This document shows positions 8,934-17,927 of a DNA stretch of 64,000 nt, one piece after another. Position 1 is the stretch's first letter; the number at the start of each line of letters is the position of its first letter. The notes below the pieces were generated by a model that made no database searches, was not told the DNA's origin, and saw only the letters and a list, made by a program, of their open reading frames with translations. The translations under genes were made by a program, and so were the position numbers. The DNA comes from Flavobacteriales bacterium UBA974. GTDB taxonomy: Bacteria > Bacteroidota > Bacteroidia > Flavobacteriales_D > Sanyastnellaceae. The DNA lies in NCBI GenBank assembly GCA_002292405.1, contig DBBW01000003.1, positions 74,037 through 138,036 on the forward strand, read 5' to 3'.

Positions 8934-9150
8934 CACCCAACAACGGCCCAAAAAACAGGGAAAGCAAACGATAATGAGGTTTGCTGGACTTGGGACAACG
9001 CTTGCAGTCTCTATTGGTTTAGGAGCTATTGGAGGTAGAAAATTAGATGAGTATTTCGCCTTAGAGAAGCCATTAATTACAGCAACCGGAGCTCTTTTAG
9101 GTCTAGCTGTAGGAATGTGGTCAGTTCTTAGGAACATTAAATCTATGTGA
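8908..9150 (+). CDS. atpZ: AtpZ/AtpI-family small membrane protein
   Basis: The protein has 80 residues, with a basic N-terminus (1-22) and two transmembrane segments (about 24-45 and 54-74). The glycine-rich first helix, LAVSIGLGAIGGRKLDEYF, is typical of the AtpZ family. Family members sit at the head of F1Fo operons, and AtpZ/AtpI proteins are implicated in c-ring assembly or Mg2+ transport. The start lies inside the bactofilin gene (26 bp overlap). A start further in, at the ATG near 8973 (MRFAGLG), would remove most of that overlap and cannot be excluded. Confidence 0.82.
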   Translation: MKSQLGKNNTQQRPKKQGKQTIMRFAGLGTTLAVSIGLGAIGGRKLDEYFALEKPLITATGALLGLAVGMWSVLRNIKSM

Positions 9151-9521
9151 TTATTATGAGCTTTTACCTTAAGACAGCCGTCCTTTCAGTTGCCATAACA
9201 TTATTAAGTAATGTCCTCCCGTTTTTCGAAGGGGCGTCTTCTTTCCCGATTTGGTATTGTGTCATTTTAATATATGCTTTACTTACTATTTTTTCTTGGA
9301 GGTGGATTCTGAAAGCTCACAAAGGTTCAGCGATAAAGTTTACTACAGCAGTTAATGGGATAACAGCACTTAAAATGCTACTGACACTCATTATAATCAC
9401 AAGCTATCTTGTGTCACAATATCCCTTTCCTGAACAATTTGTTTTTGGTGTGTTTGGGTTATTTATCGCTTTTACAGGATTATTTGTATCAGCGACAACA
9501 CAGCTCATTAAAAAGTTTTAA
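9147..9521 (+). CDS. AtpI-like four-helix membrane protein of the ATP synthase cluster
   Basis: The protein has about 124 residues with four predicted membrane helices (near 6-25, 33-52, 68-88 and 96-117) and little else. It lies between atpZ and atpB, where many F1Fo operons carry the atpI gene, so a role in assembling or stabilising the Fo part is likely from position alone. The GTG at 9147 overlaps the atpZ stop codon; ATG 9156 is an equally good start. The sequence is not distinctive enough to be sure that it belongs to the AtpI family. Confidence 0.7.
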   Translation: MIIMSFYLKTAVLSVAITLLSNVLPFFEGASSFPIWYCVILIYALLTIFSWRWILKAHKGSAIKFTTAVNGITALKMLLTLIIITSYLVSQYPFPEQFVFGVFGLFIAFTGLFVSATTQLIKKF

Positions 9522-9564
9522 AATAAAAGCGATAACACTATATTTTTTATACACTAAATAGACG

Positions 9565-9572
9565 TATTTTTG
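9565..9572 (+). promoter_or_regulatory. possible promoter -7 box before atpB
   Basis: TATTTTTG at 9565-9572 is a full match to TAnnTTTG, in the 77 bp gap before atpB, with its start codon 26 bp downstream. A clear TTG at -33 is missing; only a T-rich stretch (9543-9549) is there. It may give the structural atp genes a promoter separate from sprE-bactofilin-atpZ. Confidence 0.4.
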
Positions 9573-9598
9573 CCTCGATTTTCGAACAGGTTTGTAGA

Positions 9599-10753
9599 AT
9601 GATAAAAGGATTATTTAAAAGATTTACACTTACACTCGTTCTTTTAGGGCTTCATCAATTGACGATAGCCCAAGCTGAGGGGGAAGTAAATATCGATAAT
9701 TCCGACCACTCTACTCACGAGACTCACAGCCATCATTCTCACACAGAAGGAGAGCATAGCGAATTTGTTCCGGGAGATTTTATTATTCATCATATAGCTG
9801 ATGCAAATAAAATACACTTTTTCGGAGAGGGAGCCGATGAAATTTCTGCTCCACTTCCTATGATTATTTATGTTGAGGGGGAAGGGTTAGATGTTTTTAT
9901 GAGCAGCGCCTTTAAATCAGAAAGTGAATCACACGACTCACACGCTCCATCGACAGCTCAAGGGCCTTCTACAGGCGTGTTATATACAAAAGACGAGCAT
10001 GGAATTACAGGGAAGAACGAAAATGGTGAGTTAGTAGAGATTTGGGATGTTTCCATCACGAAATCAGTGTTTGGAATGCTGCTAATCATTACCTGCATTA
10101 TTCTTCTATTTACCCGAGTTGCTAAGAGCTATTCAAGAAACCCTGGCCTAGCTCCTACAGGGATGACAAACTTTCTAGAGCCTTTGATTTTATTTGTTAG
10201 AGATGATATAGCGTATCCAGTTATTGGAAAAGAGAAATCAAAAAAGTTCTTGCCCTTTCTCCTAACGACATTTTTCTTTATACTTGGCTGTAACTTACTT
10301 GGGTTGATTCCTTTCATAGGTGGGTTTAATATAACTGGTACGATAGGAGTAACCATAATCTTAGCCCTTCTTGTTTTTATCATCACGACAATAAATTCTA
10401 ACAAACATTATTGGGGACATATTTTATGGCCCCCAGGCGTTCCACATTTAATTAAACTTATTGTTGTGCCTATAGAAATGTTAAGTGTATTTATTAAGCC
10501 TACAGTTTTGATGATTCGTCTAACAGCGAATATGTCAGCGGGCCATATCATCATACTTTCATTTATCAGTTTGGTCTTTATTTTTAATCAGAACTTTGGC
10601 ACAGGTGCTGGGATTGGAATAGGAGTCTTTTCAACCTTGTTTATGATCTTTATGTATTTTTTAGAGATTTTAGTTGCCTTTCTTCAAGCTTACGTATTTA
10701 CACTTCTTGCCGCTATATATTTTTCAGAAGCAACGCAAGAACCCCATCATTAA
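9599..10753 (+). CDS. atpB: ATP synthase Fo subunit a
   Basis: The protein has 384 residues, longer than the roughly 250-270 of classical subunit a. The extra part is an N-terminal signal peptide (1-25) and a polar periplasmic stretch of about 125 residues, which includes a histidine-rich patch around residues 38-53. The membrane core starts near residue 150. The essential helix contains IRLTANMSAGH, with the proton-channel arginine at about 307. An N-terminal signal and extension are, to my knowledge, usual for Bacteroidota subunit a. It forms the proton half-channels against the c-ring. atpE follows after 31 bp. Confidence 0.96.
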   Translation: MIKGLFKRFTLTLVLLGLHQLTIAQAEGEVNIDNSDHSTHETHSHHSHTEGEHSEFVPGDFIIHHIADANKIHFFGEGADEISAPLPMIIYVEGEGLDVFMSSAFKSESESHDSHAPSTAQGPSTGVLYTKDEHGITGKNENGELVEIWDVSITKSVFGMLLIITCIILLFTRVAKSYSRNPGLAPTGMTNFLEPLILFVRDDIAYPVIGKEKSKKFLPFLLTTFFFILGCNLLGLIPFIGGFNITGTIGVTIILALLVFIITTINSNKHYWGHILWPPGVPHLIKLIVVPIEMLSVFIKPTVLMIRLTANMSAGHIIILSFISLVFIFNQNFGTGAGIGIGVFSTLFMIFMYFLEILVAFLQAYVFTLLAAIYFSEATQEPHH

Positions 10754-10784
10754 AAACAATTAATTACAGAAAAAACAACTCATC

Positions 10785-11030
10785 ATGGATTTGTTAAACA
10801 TTATTTTAGAAGTAACAACAGGACACGGACTTGCTGGACTAGGAGCTGGCGCAGCTGCAATCGGAGCTGGTATCGGTGTAGGTCTTATCGGTAAAGGAGC
10901 GCTTGAAGCAATGGCTAGGCAGCCAGAGTCCTCGGACGACCTTCGTGCAAATATGATTCTTGCAGCTGCTCTTGTAGAGGGAGTTGCGCTTTTCGGAATC
11001 ATAATATGTTTACTTGTAGTATTTAAGTAA
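10785..11030 (+). CDS. atpE: ATP synthase Fo subunit c
   Basis: This hairpin proteolipid has 81 residues. Helix 1 holds the small-residue packing motif GAGIGVGLIG (27-36), the polar loop is ARQPE (44-48), and helix 2 carries the ion-binding Glu65 in ALVEGVAL. There is no Gln in helix 1 and no Ser/Thr after Glu65, both of which occur in sodium-type c subunits, so proton coupling is expected. It lies between atpB and atpF (4 bp gap). Confidence 0.97.
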   Translation: MDLLNIILEVTTGHGLAGLGAGAAAIGAGIGVGLIGKGALEAMARQPESSDDLRANMILAAALVEGVALFGIIICLLVVFK

Positions 11031-11034
11031 CACA

Positions 11035-11532
11035 ATGGATACGCTGTTAACACCGGCTTTCGGAACAGTTTTTTGGGCATCAATAGCTTTTATTTCAGTA
11101 CTTGTCATCTTACGAGTTTTGGCATGGAAGCCTATTCTTAATGCGCTTGAGAGCCGAGAGGAAAGTATAGGAAAAGCTCTTCTAGAGGCTGAAAAAGCTC
11201 GCGAGGAAATGGCAAATCTTCACGCGAACAATGAACAGCTTTTAAGTGAGGCTAGATTAAAGCGAGACGCGATGCTTAAAGAGTCGCGAGATATGGCTAA
11301 CAAGGTCGTTGCGGAGGCAAAAGCAAAGGCAAAAATAGAAGCTTCAAAAGAGGTGGAGTTAGCTCGAGAAGCAATCCAAATTGAAAGAAAAGCGGCTGTT
11401 GCTGAACTTAAATCAGAGGTGGCTCAACTTTCGATTGATATCGCAGAGCGTCTTCTTCGTGAAGAACTTAAAGAATCAGGGAAACAAAAAGACCTCGTTG
11501 ACAAACTGATCCAAGAATCAACACTGAATTAA
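11035..11532 (+). CDS. atpF: ATP synthase Fo subunit b
   Basis: The protein has 165 residues. One N-terminal membrane helix (about 8-28) is followed by a long charged helix rich in Glu, Lys and Ala from about 38 to 160, the peripheral stalk. The length and the WKPILNALESREESIGKAL join after the membrane helix are typical for subunit b. It links subunit a to delta and alpha and stops the F1 head from rotating. Gaps are 4 bp upstream and 1 bp downstream. Confidence 0.95.
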   Translation: MDTLLTPAFGTVFWASIAFISVLVILRVLAWKPILNALESREESIGKALLEAEKAREEMANLHANNEQLLSEARLKRDAMLKESRDMANKVVAEAKAKAKIEASKEVELAREAIQIERKAAVAELKSEVAQLSIDIAERLLREELKESGKQKDLVDKLIQESTLN

Positions 11533-11533
11533 A

Positions 11534-12091
11534 ATGGCGAGTAAACGTGTAGCATCTAGATATGCCAAGGCTCTTCTTGGCTTTGCTTCTGAGAGGAATG
11601 AACTTGATCGTATAGAGGCAGACCTCCTTACGATTAATTCATTATTAGATGCTTCGCGCGAGTTTAAACTATTGCTTATTAACCCTGTGGTGAAGCCAGA
11701 TAAAAAGAAGTCCATACTTCAAGCCATTTTTAAAAATGGTATAAGTGAGCTAACCCTAGGTTTTATTAAGATTTTAGTATCGAAGGGAAGAGAAGTTCTT
11801 TTGCCTGAAATTGTTGCAGAAGCACTGTATCAATTGCGCTTAATTAAAAACATCCAGACAGCAGAAGTAAGTTCTGCAATACCACTGGAGGATTCTACAC
11901 GTGCAAAAATCTTAGCAGAAGTAGCTAAGGTACACGATGGAGTCATTGAACTTAACGAAACGGTTGATCCCGGCCTTCTTGGAGGCTTCATCTTGAAAAT
12001 GGATGACAAGCAGATCGACGCTTCACTAAAACGTCAGCTAAATACGCTGAGACGCAAACTAACAGAACACGATTACGAGCCTGAAATTTAG
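11534..12091 (+). CDS. atpH: ATP synthase F1 subunit delta
   Basis: The protein has 185 residues, normal for OSCP/delta. The N-terminus [17 protein letters not shown] is the conserved first helix that binds alpha subunits, and the C-terminal [19 protein letters not shown] matches the family signature that contacts subunit b. It starts 1 bp after atpF, with atpA 17 bp downstream. Confidence 0.95.
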   Translation: MASKRVASRYAKALLGFASERNELDRIEADLLTINSLLDASREFKLLLINPVVKPDKKKSILQAIFKNGISELTLGFIKILVSKGREVLLPEIVAEALYQLRLIKNIQTAEVSSAIPLEDSTRAKILAEVAKVHDGVIELNETVDPGLLGGFILKMDDKQIDASLKRQLNTLRRKLTEHDYEPEI

Positions 12092-12108
12092 GCATAAATA
12101 AGATTAAA

Positions 12109-13686
12109 ATGGCTGATATCAACCCAGCAGAAGTATCTTCAATTCTTCGCGAACAATTAGCAGGTGTTAAATCTGCAGCTGAACTAGAAGAAGTAGGTAC
12201 AGTCCTTCAAGTAGGTGACGGAATTGCCCGCATCTACGGTTTAAGCAATGTACAATCTGGCGAACTTATCGAGTTCGATAATGGCGTACGTGGTATCGTC
12301 CTTAATCTTGAGGAAGATAACGTAGGGGCCGTTTTACTTGAGCCCTCAAAGAATCTAAAAGAAGGATCTTCGGTGAAGAGAACAGGAACAATTGCATCCA
12401 TAAAAGCAGGTGAGGGCCTCCTTGGACGAGTGATAAACACACTTGGAGAACCGATTGACGGAAAAGGACCCATTACTGGAGATTTATATGAAATGCCTAT
12501 CGAGCGTAAAGCTCCGGGTGTAATTTATAGACAGCCAGTAGCTGAGCCCCTTCAAACAGGAATTAAAGCGATCGATTCAATGATTCCAATTGGACGTGGC
12601 CAGCGTGAGTTAATCATTGGTGATCGTCAAGTTGGTAAGTCAACAGTTGCGATCGACACCATTATCAACCAAAAAGAATTTTATGACGCTGGAGAGCCTG
12701 TTTTCTGTATCTACGTAGCGATTGGTCAAAAAGGATCAACAATTGCAGGTACTGTAAAAATGCTTGAAGACGCTGGAGCGATGGCTTATACAGTTATTGT
12801 TGCTGCTACAGCATCTGATCCAGCACCTCTTCAGTTCTATGCTCCATTTACTGGCGCTGCTGTTGGAGAATTCTTTAGAGATACAGGTAGAGCAGCATTG
12901 GTTATTTATGATGATTTATCTAAACAAGCCGTTGCATATCGTGAGGTTAGTCTTTTATTACGTCGACCTCCAGGTCGTGAGGCATACCCTGGTGATGTAT
13001 TCTACCTTCACTCTCGTCTATTAGAAAGAGCTGCCAAAGTTATTTCTGAGGATAAAATTGCAAAGGAAATGAATGACCTTCCAGATTCTCTGAAAGGAAT
13101 TGTAAAGGGAGGTGGATCTTTAACAGCTTTGCCAATTATTGAAACACAAGCGGGTGACGTTAGTGCATACATTCCGACGAATGTTATCTCAATTACAGAT
13201 GGTCAAATCTTCCTTGAATCAAACCTATTCCTTTCTGGTATTCGTCCTGCGATTAACGTTGGTATTTCCGTTAGTAGAGTAGGGGGGTCTGCACAGATTA
13301 AGTCAATGAAAAAGGTAAGCGGGACACTTAAGCTTGATCAAGCTCAATTCAGAGAACTTGAAGCTTTCTCAAAATTTGGTTCTGACCTTGACGAAGCAAC
13401 AAAGGCAATTCTTGATAAAGGTGCTAGAAATGTCGAGATTCTTAAACAAGATCTCAACTCACCATTGTCTGTTGAAGAGCAAGTTGCTATGATTTATTGC
13501 GGTACGAAGGGTCTTTTAAAGAATGTACCTTTAGACAAGGTTAAAGAATTTGAAAAAGAATACCTTGAGTATTTAAAAGGGAAGCATTCTGACACTCTAC
13601 TCGCGCTTAAAAACGGCAAATACACAGACGCGGAAACAAGTGTGCTTTCATCTGCTGCAGCCGAAATGACTGCCCGTTACTCATAA
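12109..13686 (+). CDS. atpA: ATP synthase F1 subunit alpha
   Basis: The protein has 525 residues with the three usual parts: beta-barrel (to about 95), nucleotide-binding domain and C-terminal helices. The P-loop is GDRQVGKST at 171-179. The signature near residues 365-375 includes the regulatory arginine in the [14 protein letters not shown] stretch. It forms the noncatalytic nucleotide sites of F1. Codon choice here favours common codons strongly (many CTT, GGT and CGT), as expected of a highly expressed gene. Confidence 0.98.
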   Translation: MADINPAEVSSILREQLAGVKSAAELEEVGTVLQVGDGIARIYGLSNVQSGELIEFDNGVRGIVLNLEEDNVGAVLLEPSKNLKEGSSVKRTGTIASIKAGEGLLGRVINTLGEPIDGKGPITGDLYEMPIERKAPGVIYRQPVAEPLQTGIKAIDSMIPIGRGQRELIIGDRQVGKSTVAIDTIINQKEFYDAGEPVFCIYVAIGQKGSTIAGTVKMLEDAGAMAYTVIVAATASDPAPLQFYAPFTGAAVGEFFRDTGRAALVIYDDLSKQAVAYREVSLLLRRPPGREAYPGDVFYLHSRLLERAAKVISEDKIAKEMNDLPDSLKGIVKGGGSLTALPIIETQAGDVSAYIPTNVISITDGQIFLESNLFLSGIRPAINVGISVSRVGGSAQIKSMKKVSGTLKLDQAQFRELEAFSKFGSDLDEATKAILDKGARNVEILKQDLNSPLSVEEQVAMIYCGTKGLLKNVPLDKVKEFEKEYLEYLKGKHSDTLLALKNGKYTDAETSVLSSAAAEMTARYS

Positions 13687-13698
13687 TCTAGAAGTACT

Positions 13699-14589
13699 AT
13701 GGCTGGAGGATTAAAAGAAGTAAGAGAGCGTATCGGTTCTGTACAGAACACGATGCAAATTACGTCAGCAATGAAAATGGTTTCTGCGGCTAAACTTCGT
13801 CGAGCTCAGGATGCCATTACTCGCATACGTCCTTATGCGGAAAAAATCCAAGAGATTATAACGAACGTTAGTAGTACACTGAATTCTTCGGAAGGGGTCT
13901 TTTCTCAAGAAAGAAAAATAGAAACCGCTCTAGTAGTCGTTATTACCTCAAACAGAGGTCTTTGCGGGGCATTTAACAACAACTCTATTAAGGTTGCGAA
14001 TTCAGCAATTTTAGAGCACAAGAGCAACGGATCTAATGTTGTTGTCCTTCCTCTAGGTAAAAAAGCAACTGAAGTTTTAGAGAGAAATGGACACACTTTT
14101 GCAGAAGGATTTGGAGATACTTCGCTAACTGTTTTTGACAACCTTAATTTTGAAAGTGCATCAGAAATAGCTCAACACATCATGGATGGTTTTATTTCAA
14201 TGAAATGGGACTCAGTTCAAATTGCATACAGTCAATTTAAAAATGCGGCTGTTCAGATACCAATAACAGAATGTTTCTTGCCGATTTCAGACTCAAGCAC
14301 TGAAAGTGAAGAGGCGGCAGCTTCTTCAAATGATTATATTTTTGAGCCTAATCTCGAAGAAATAATTGAAAACATTTTGCCTAACGCATTAAAAACTCAG
14401 CTCTACAAAGCGCTTCTTGATAGTAACGCTGCAGAACATGGCGCTAGGATGACAGCGATGCACTCAGCAACAGAAAATGCAGGAGATTTATTACAAGAAT
14501 TAAAGATATCTTATAACAAAGCTCGTCAGGCGTCGATTACTACAGAAATCCTCGAGATTGTAGCGGGTTCAGAAGCTCTTGGGGGATAA
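13699..14589 (+). CDS. atpG: ATP synthase F1 subunit gamma
   Basis: The protein has 296 residues. The N-terminal helix KEVRERIGSVQNTMQITSAMKMVSAA and the C-terminal helix with ARMTAMHSATENAGDLL are the two halves of the rotor coiled coil. The TSNRGLCGAFN motif near residue 83 is conserved in gamma. An insertion rich in Ser and Glu (about 195-212) is a mild species feature. It is the last atp gene here: atpD and atpC are not next to it, as is usual in this phylum, where they lie elsewhere. Confidence 0.97.
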   Translation: MAGGLKEVRERIGSVQNTMQITSAMKMVSAAKLRRAQDAITRIRPYAEKIQEIITNVSSTLNSSEGVFSQERKIETALVVVITSNRGLCGAFNNNSIKVANSAILEHKSNGSNVVVLPLGKKATEVLERNGHTFAEGFGDTSLTVFDNLNFESASEIAQHIMDGFISMKWDSVQIAYSQFKNAAVQIPITECFLPISDSSTESEEAAASSNDYIFEPNLEEIIENILPNALKTQLYKALLDSNAAEHGARMTAMHSATENAGDLLQELKISYNKARQASITTEILEIVAGSEALGG

Positions 14590-14639
14590 TACCATACTGA
14601 ATATTTTTTTGGCTTGGTTTTAGATGTTAGCTTGCCCAA

Positions 14640-16079
14640 ATGGGTTTAAGATTAAGAATTTTTCTTGGGATGCTTGTCGTCGTCGTTGTGTCGCTGCTAT
14701 CTACTGCGATAATTGCGTACGACTATTCAAAAAAGCAAGAAATTGCCTATAACGACCAAAGACTTTTAAGAAAAGAATCCGCTCTAGGAAGGAGTATAGA
14801 ATATGTAATATCAAGGCACGGAGGGGATTTACCCAAAGACAGCATTTCAACTTTATTTACAGACCACATTTGCGAATTGGCAGATGTTCACGGTTTAGTA
14901 TTTAGTCTTTATAGACCAGATGGCGTTTTAATCACCACCTCAGCAACCTTTACCGAAGAAAGGATACAGCCAGAGCTCGTTTTGAGTGATTCGATTACTT
15001 CTGTCTTAAAGTTGCTCGGCGATAGAGTGGTTGTGAATGAGAGAGATGGGTTGAATGAGGTAACTCGGGTATATTGGTTAGTAGTCAATAACACGAACTC
15101 ACCATTGTTTATTGCAAATGCGCGATATAAACCACGACCACTTAACCAGGGAGGAATCCGTCCTTTTTTAGACCGCTTGGCTCCAGTATATTTCTTTCTT
15201 TTTATCGGTGCGATGTTTATTGCATATTTACTTGTGAGTTCAATTGTGCGGCCGTTGGGTTTATTGAAGTTGGAAATGTCAAAAGTTGACCCATTAAGCG
15301 ATAGCTCCTCAGTTGAGCATGAGTGGAAAGATGAAATAGGCGCATTGGTTTTAGAATATAATTCACTTCTAGAGAAGCTAAGAGAAAGCCTCATTTCAAG
15401 AGCGAAAGATGAAAGGGAGGGTGCTTGGAGAGAGATGGCTCAACAAGTAGCCCATGAGATAAAAAACCCACTAACTCCCCTTAGACTTGGGATTCAACAA
15501 CTCGATAGAGCTTGGAATGATCAAGCTGAAGATTTTCCTCAAAGAATAAAGAAATTCACATCAACAGCAATTTCTCAAATCGATGTTTTGTCTTCTATTG
15601 CAGAAGATTTTGCGCTTCTAGCGGTTGTAAGAGATGCGGAAATAAACAAAGTGGACATAATCGAAGCGGTAAATAATGCCGCTGGTCTGTATGGCGATTC
15701 AAACGTTTTAGTTGAGGTAAAAACAAAAAACCTGTTCGTAGAGGGAGACTTAAGCCGACTGATTAGAGTATTTAACAATCTTATTGCAAATGCGTTAGAT
15801 TCACTTTATGATGCAGGCTCTAAAAGCTTAGTTAAAATCGAAATTTTAGATGACAGTAAATACGCCATTGTAAAAGTAACAGACCAAGGTCAAGGCATAT
15901 CTAAAGAAAAACTAGAGAGAATATTTGAGCCAAGGTTTACAACTAAAACCCACGGATTGGGATTAGGTTTAGCGATGGTGAAGAGCATCGTAGAGCAAAC
16001 AAATGGCGAGGTGTCTGTTCAATCAGAAGAAGGCTCTGGAGCTGTCTTTACAGTTAAATTACCGAAAGTGGGTATATAA
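14640..16079 (+). CDS. NtrY-like sensor histidine kinase
   Basis: The protein has 479 residues. Two membrane helices (about 8-28 and 182-203) flank an extracytoplasmic sensor region. A HAMP-like linker follows, then the dimerisation domain with phospho-acceptor His272 in AHEIKNPLTPLRLGI, a form typical of the NtrY/PorY branch. The ATP-binding domain shows the N box NLIANALDSL, a DQGQGIS G1 box and GLGLGLAMV as G2. No response regulator gene is adjacent, so the partner is unknown. The gene starts 50 bp after atpG, and its last 26 bp overlap the convergent cyclase gene. Confidence 0.92.
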   Translation: MGLRLRIFLGMLVVVVVSLLSTAIIAYDYSKKQEIAYNDQRLLRKESALGRSIEYVISRHGGDLPKDSISTLFTDHICELADVHGLVFSLYRPDGVLITTSATFTEERIQPELVLSDSITSVLKLLGDRVVVNERDGLNEVTRVYWLVVNNTNSPLFIANARYKPRPLNQGGIRPFLDRLAPVYFFLFIGAMFIAYLLVSSIVRPLGLLKLEMSKVDPLSDSSSVEHEWKDEIGALVLEYNSLLEKLRESLISRAKDEREGAWREMAQQVAHEIKNPLTPLRLGIQQLDRAWNDQAEDFPQRIKKFTSTAISQIDVLSSIAEDFALLAVVRDAEINKVDIIEAVNNAAGLYGDSNVLVEVKTKNLFVEGDLSRLIRVFNNLIANALDSLYDAGSKSLVKIEILDDSKYAIVKVTDQGQGISKEKLERIFEPRFTTKTHGLGLGLAMVKSIVEQTNGEVSVQSEEGSGAVFTVKLPKVGI

Positions 16080-16830
16080 CAGGCCTGCTAGGGGACGCGT
16101 CAAGATCAAAAGGAGCTAGTTGTAAGTTCAGGGCATACAAGCCATCCTGAACCTCATTGGGAATAAAAACAAACTCAGTTATCGTAACCTCCGTTCGAGG
16201 AGCTTCAGGCACCCTAAAAAAAGCTCTGTGGCTTAACAAAGCTCCCCCATCGATCTCTTTGTCTACAGAAGGTAAATCGACGAGCAGGTGTTCAACCCCT
16301 CTTTCAACAAGTTTGTCAGTAAAATCAGAATGAAGATATGTGGGATTCGTGTTAGCCCAATCCCTGCTTTTCTTACTTTCTCCATTGGGGAGTGTACGAA
16401 GTATCATCGCTTTCGGCAATTTTTCCTCTGTAAAGCCACCACCGGGTAAATGTTCAATTGTTACGACTGAGTCACCTTGAATATTAGCGGGAGAGACTGT
16501 ATGCAATAAACAAGGAATAAGAAGTGGCAATTGGATACAATGAATAGATTCAGCTTCCTTAGTAATATGTCCCAAACATTCTGTATGCGTACCGTGACCA
16601 TGAGGGTTGAAAGAAACATTTGTAAAGTTAACAGCCCCACCTCTAACAACGCTCCCAACAAAACCTTCACCCTCTACAACATCAAACCGAGGTCTTCCCA
16701 CATACCAGGCGGCAGGTCCTTCACCTAATCTGGGATCTCGAATAGGAATACTGATATCTATAGGTTGAGTTTGCTCAACACTATAGCTAACATTAGACCA
16801 ACAAAAACTCACTTTCAAAGATGAATCCAT
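16054..16830 (-). CDS. cyclase-family (kynurenine formamidase-like) metal hydrolase
   Basis: The protein has 258 residues of the putative cyclase / KynB superfamily, which hydrolyses amides or cyclic substrates with bound metal. The core motif is HGTHTECLGH at 79-88. In classical members it reads H-G-T-H-x-D-x-P-x-H, so Asp is replaced by Glu and Pro by Leu while the metal-binding histidines stay. The C-terminal YPLSVI is typical. No tryptophan catabolism genes are nearby, so kynurenine formamidase activity is not supported and the substrate is open. It overlaps the histidine kinase tail-to-tail by 26 bp. Confidence 0.82.
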   Translation of the reverse strand: MDSSLKVSFCWSNVSYSVEQTQPIDISIPIRDPRLGEGPAAWYVGRPRFDVVEGEGFVGSVVRGGAVNFTNVSFNPHGHGTHTECLGHITKEAESIHCIQLPLLIPCLLHTVSPANIQGDSVVTIEHLPGGGFTEEKLPKAMILRTLPNGESKKSRDWANTNPTYLHSDFTDKLVERGVEHLLVDLPSVDKEIDGGALLSHRAFFRVPEAPRTEVTITEFVFIPNEVQDGLYALNLQLAPFDLDASPSRPVIYPLSVI

Positions 16831-16843
16831 AATGACAAGATAA

Positions 16844-16873
16844 TAAAAAAAGGCACCCCTAATGGGATGCCTT
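16844..16873 (-). terminator. rho-independent terminator after the beta-barrel gene
   Basis: On the reverse strand AGGCATCCC pairs with GGGGTGCCT around the loop ATTA, followed by a T tract at 16850-16844. It lies 25 bases past the stop codon of the reverse-strand gene at 16898 and just upstream of the cyclase start, so the two are separate transcription units. Confidence 0.85.
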
Positions 16874-16897
16874 TCAATAATAAAAACAATTATAAAA

Positions 16898-17731
16898 TTA
16901 GTCGAATAGGAAACCTACTCTAAGTGCGCCATTGAAGACATTTCCAATTGTTGTATTAGAAACATGGTTAGGAGCAACATATAATTGGTCGTAGTAATCA
17001 TAGAAGATTTCTCCCTCAACAACGTTAAAAGGAAGCTCACCTACAAAACTATCAGCAATTTCTGCACCAGCTGTAGTTGGGTCAAAAGCACCGTTAAACT
17101 GAATATTAAACGCAGTTAAGTCACTGGTCCCAATTTCGTGATTGCCGAAAGACGACATTCCGAATCCAATCCCAGCTTCAAATCCAACATAAATAGCGTC
17201 AGAGAAGTAGTAGTCAGCACCGAAAAGAAGGTTTAAACCCATAGAGCTGTATGACTGCTTATTTGTAAGATCCCATACGATGTAAACATCAGGTTGACCT
17301 ACGTTATCAAGATCGTTTGGTCCCCAAAACTCCATCTTATCAGAACGGCTACCCATCATGTAGTAAGCCTCAACACCGAAGTAAGGACTCAGATTATCTG
17401 TACCGTCAAAATGCATTTCGTAACCAGGAGCGATTCCGAAAACGGTTGTAGCTGATTCTAAGTTAAGCTGTGGGCTAACGGGGTCACCTAACATCTCACC
17501 CTCTTGGTAGAAAGCGTATGTATCAGAAGATGTTCCTACGGTTAGTGATACTCGGAAAGCAGCATCATCATCTAAGAAATTACGGTACTTAATTGTAGTT
17601 CCGTCAATAGGGCTATTGCCAAATGGCGAGAGGTTGACCTCTACGTTGTGCTCCCCACCCAACTGTTTTTGCGCTTGAGCACTTGTGAAAACTAGCGAAC
17701 AAATCGCCAGCGTGAACATTAGTCTTTTCAT
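16898..17731 (-). CDS. outer-membrane beta-barrel protein
   Basis: The protein has 277 residues. A signal peptide (1-20, ending AQAQ) is followed by alternating polar/hydrophobic strands, and the C-terminus GALRVGFLFD has the aromatic-rich final strand of outer-membrane barrels. Acidic loops carry many Asp, Gly and Tyr. It resembles the small porin-like OmpW/OmpA-barrel proteins of Bacteroidota and has no OmpA peptidoglycan-binding domain. The gene has its own terminator and a 196 bp upstream gap, so it is probably monocistronic. The ligand is unknown. Confidence 0.82.
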   Translation of the reverse strand: MKRLMFTLAICSLVFTSAQAQKQLGGEHNVEVNLSPFGNSPIDGTTIKYRNFLDDDAAFRVSLTVGTSSDTYAFYQEGEMLGDPVSPQLNLESATTVFGIAPGYEMHFDGTDNLSPYFGVEAYYMMGSRSDKMEFWGPNDLDNVGQPDVYIVWDLTNKQSYSSMGLNLLFGADYYFSDAIYVGFEAGIGFGMSSFGNHEIGTSDLTAFNIQFNGAFDPTTAGAEIADSFVGELPFNVVEGEIFYDYYDQLYVAPNHVSNTTIGNVFNGALRVGFLFD

Positions 17732-17927
17732 ATCCTAAATATTAAGGTTTCAGATTTCAAAGCGCAAGTACGTGAATACTTTCTTAATATCAGCCATTTT
17801 AACGTTCTGAACATTAACTTTTATATTGTTAATAACGCGTCAGTAACACATTAACTTCTGATTTTCAATAAATTAACAACCGTCATGATATTAGATAACA
17901 ATTTAAAAAATCTAAAAAAAGATTTAC

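Noticed and set aside
13699-14640. Missing atpD and atpC after atpG
   Set aside because: A separate atpDC locus is usual in Bacteroidota, so their absence here is not a loss.
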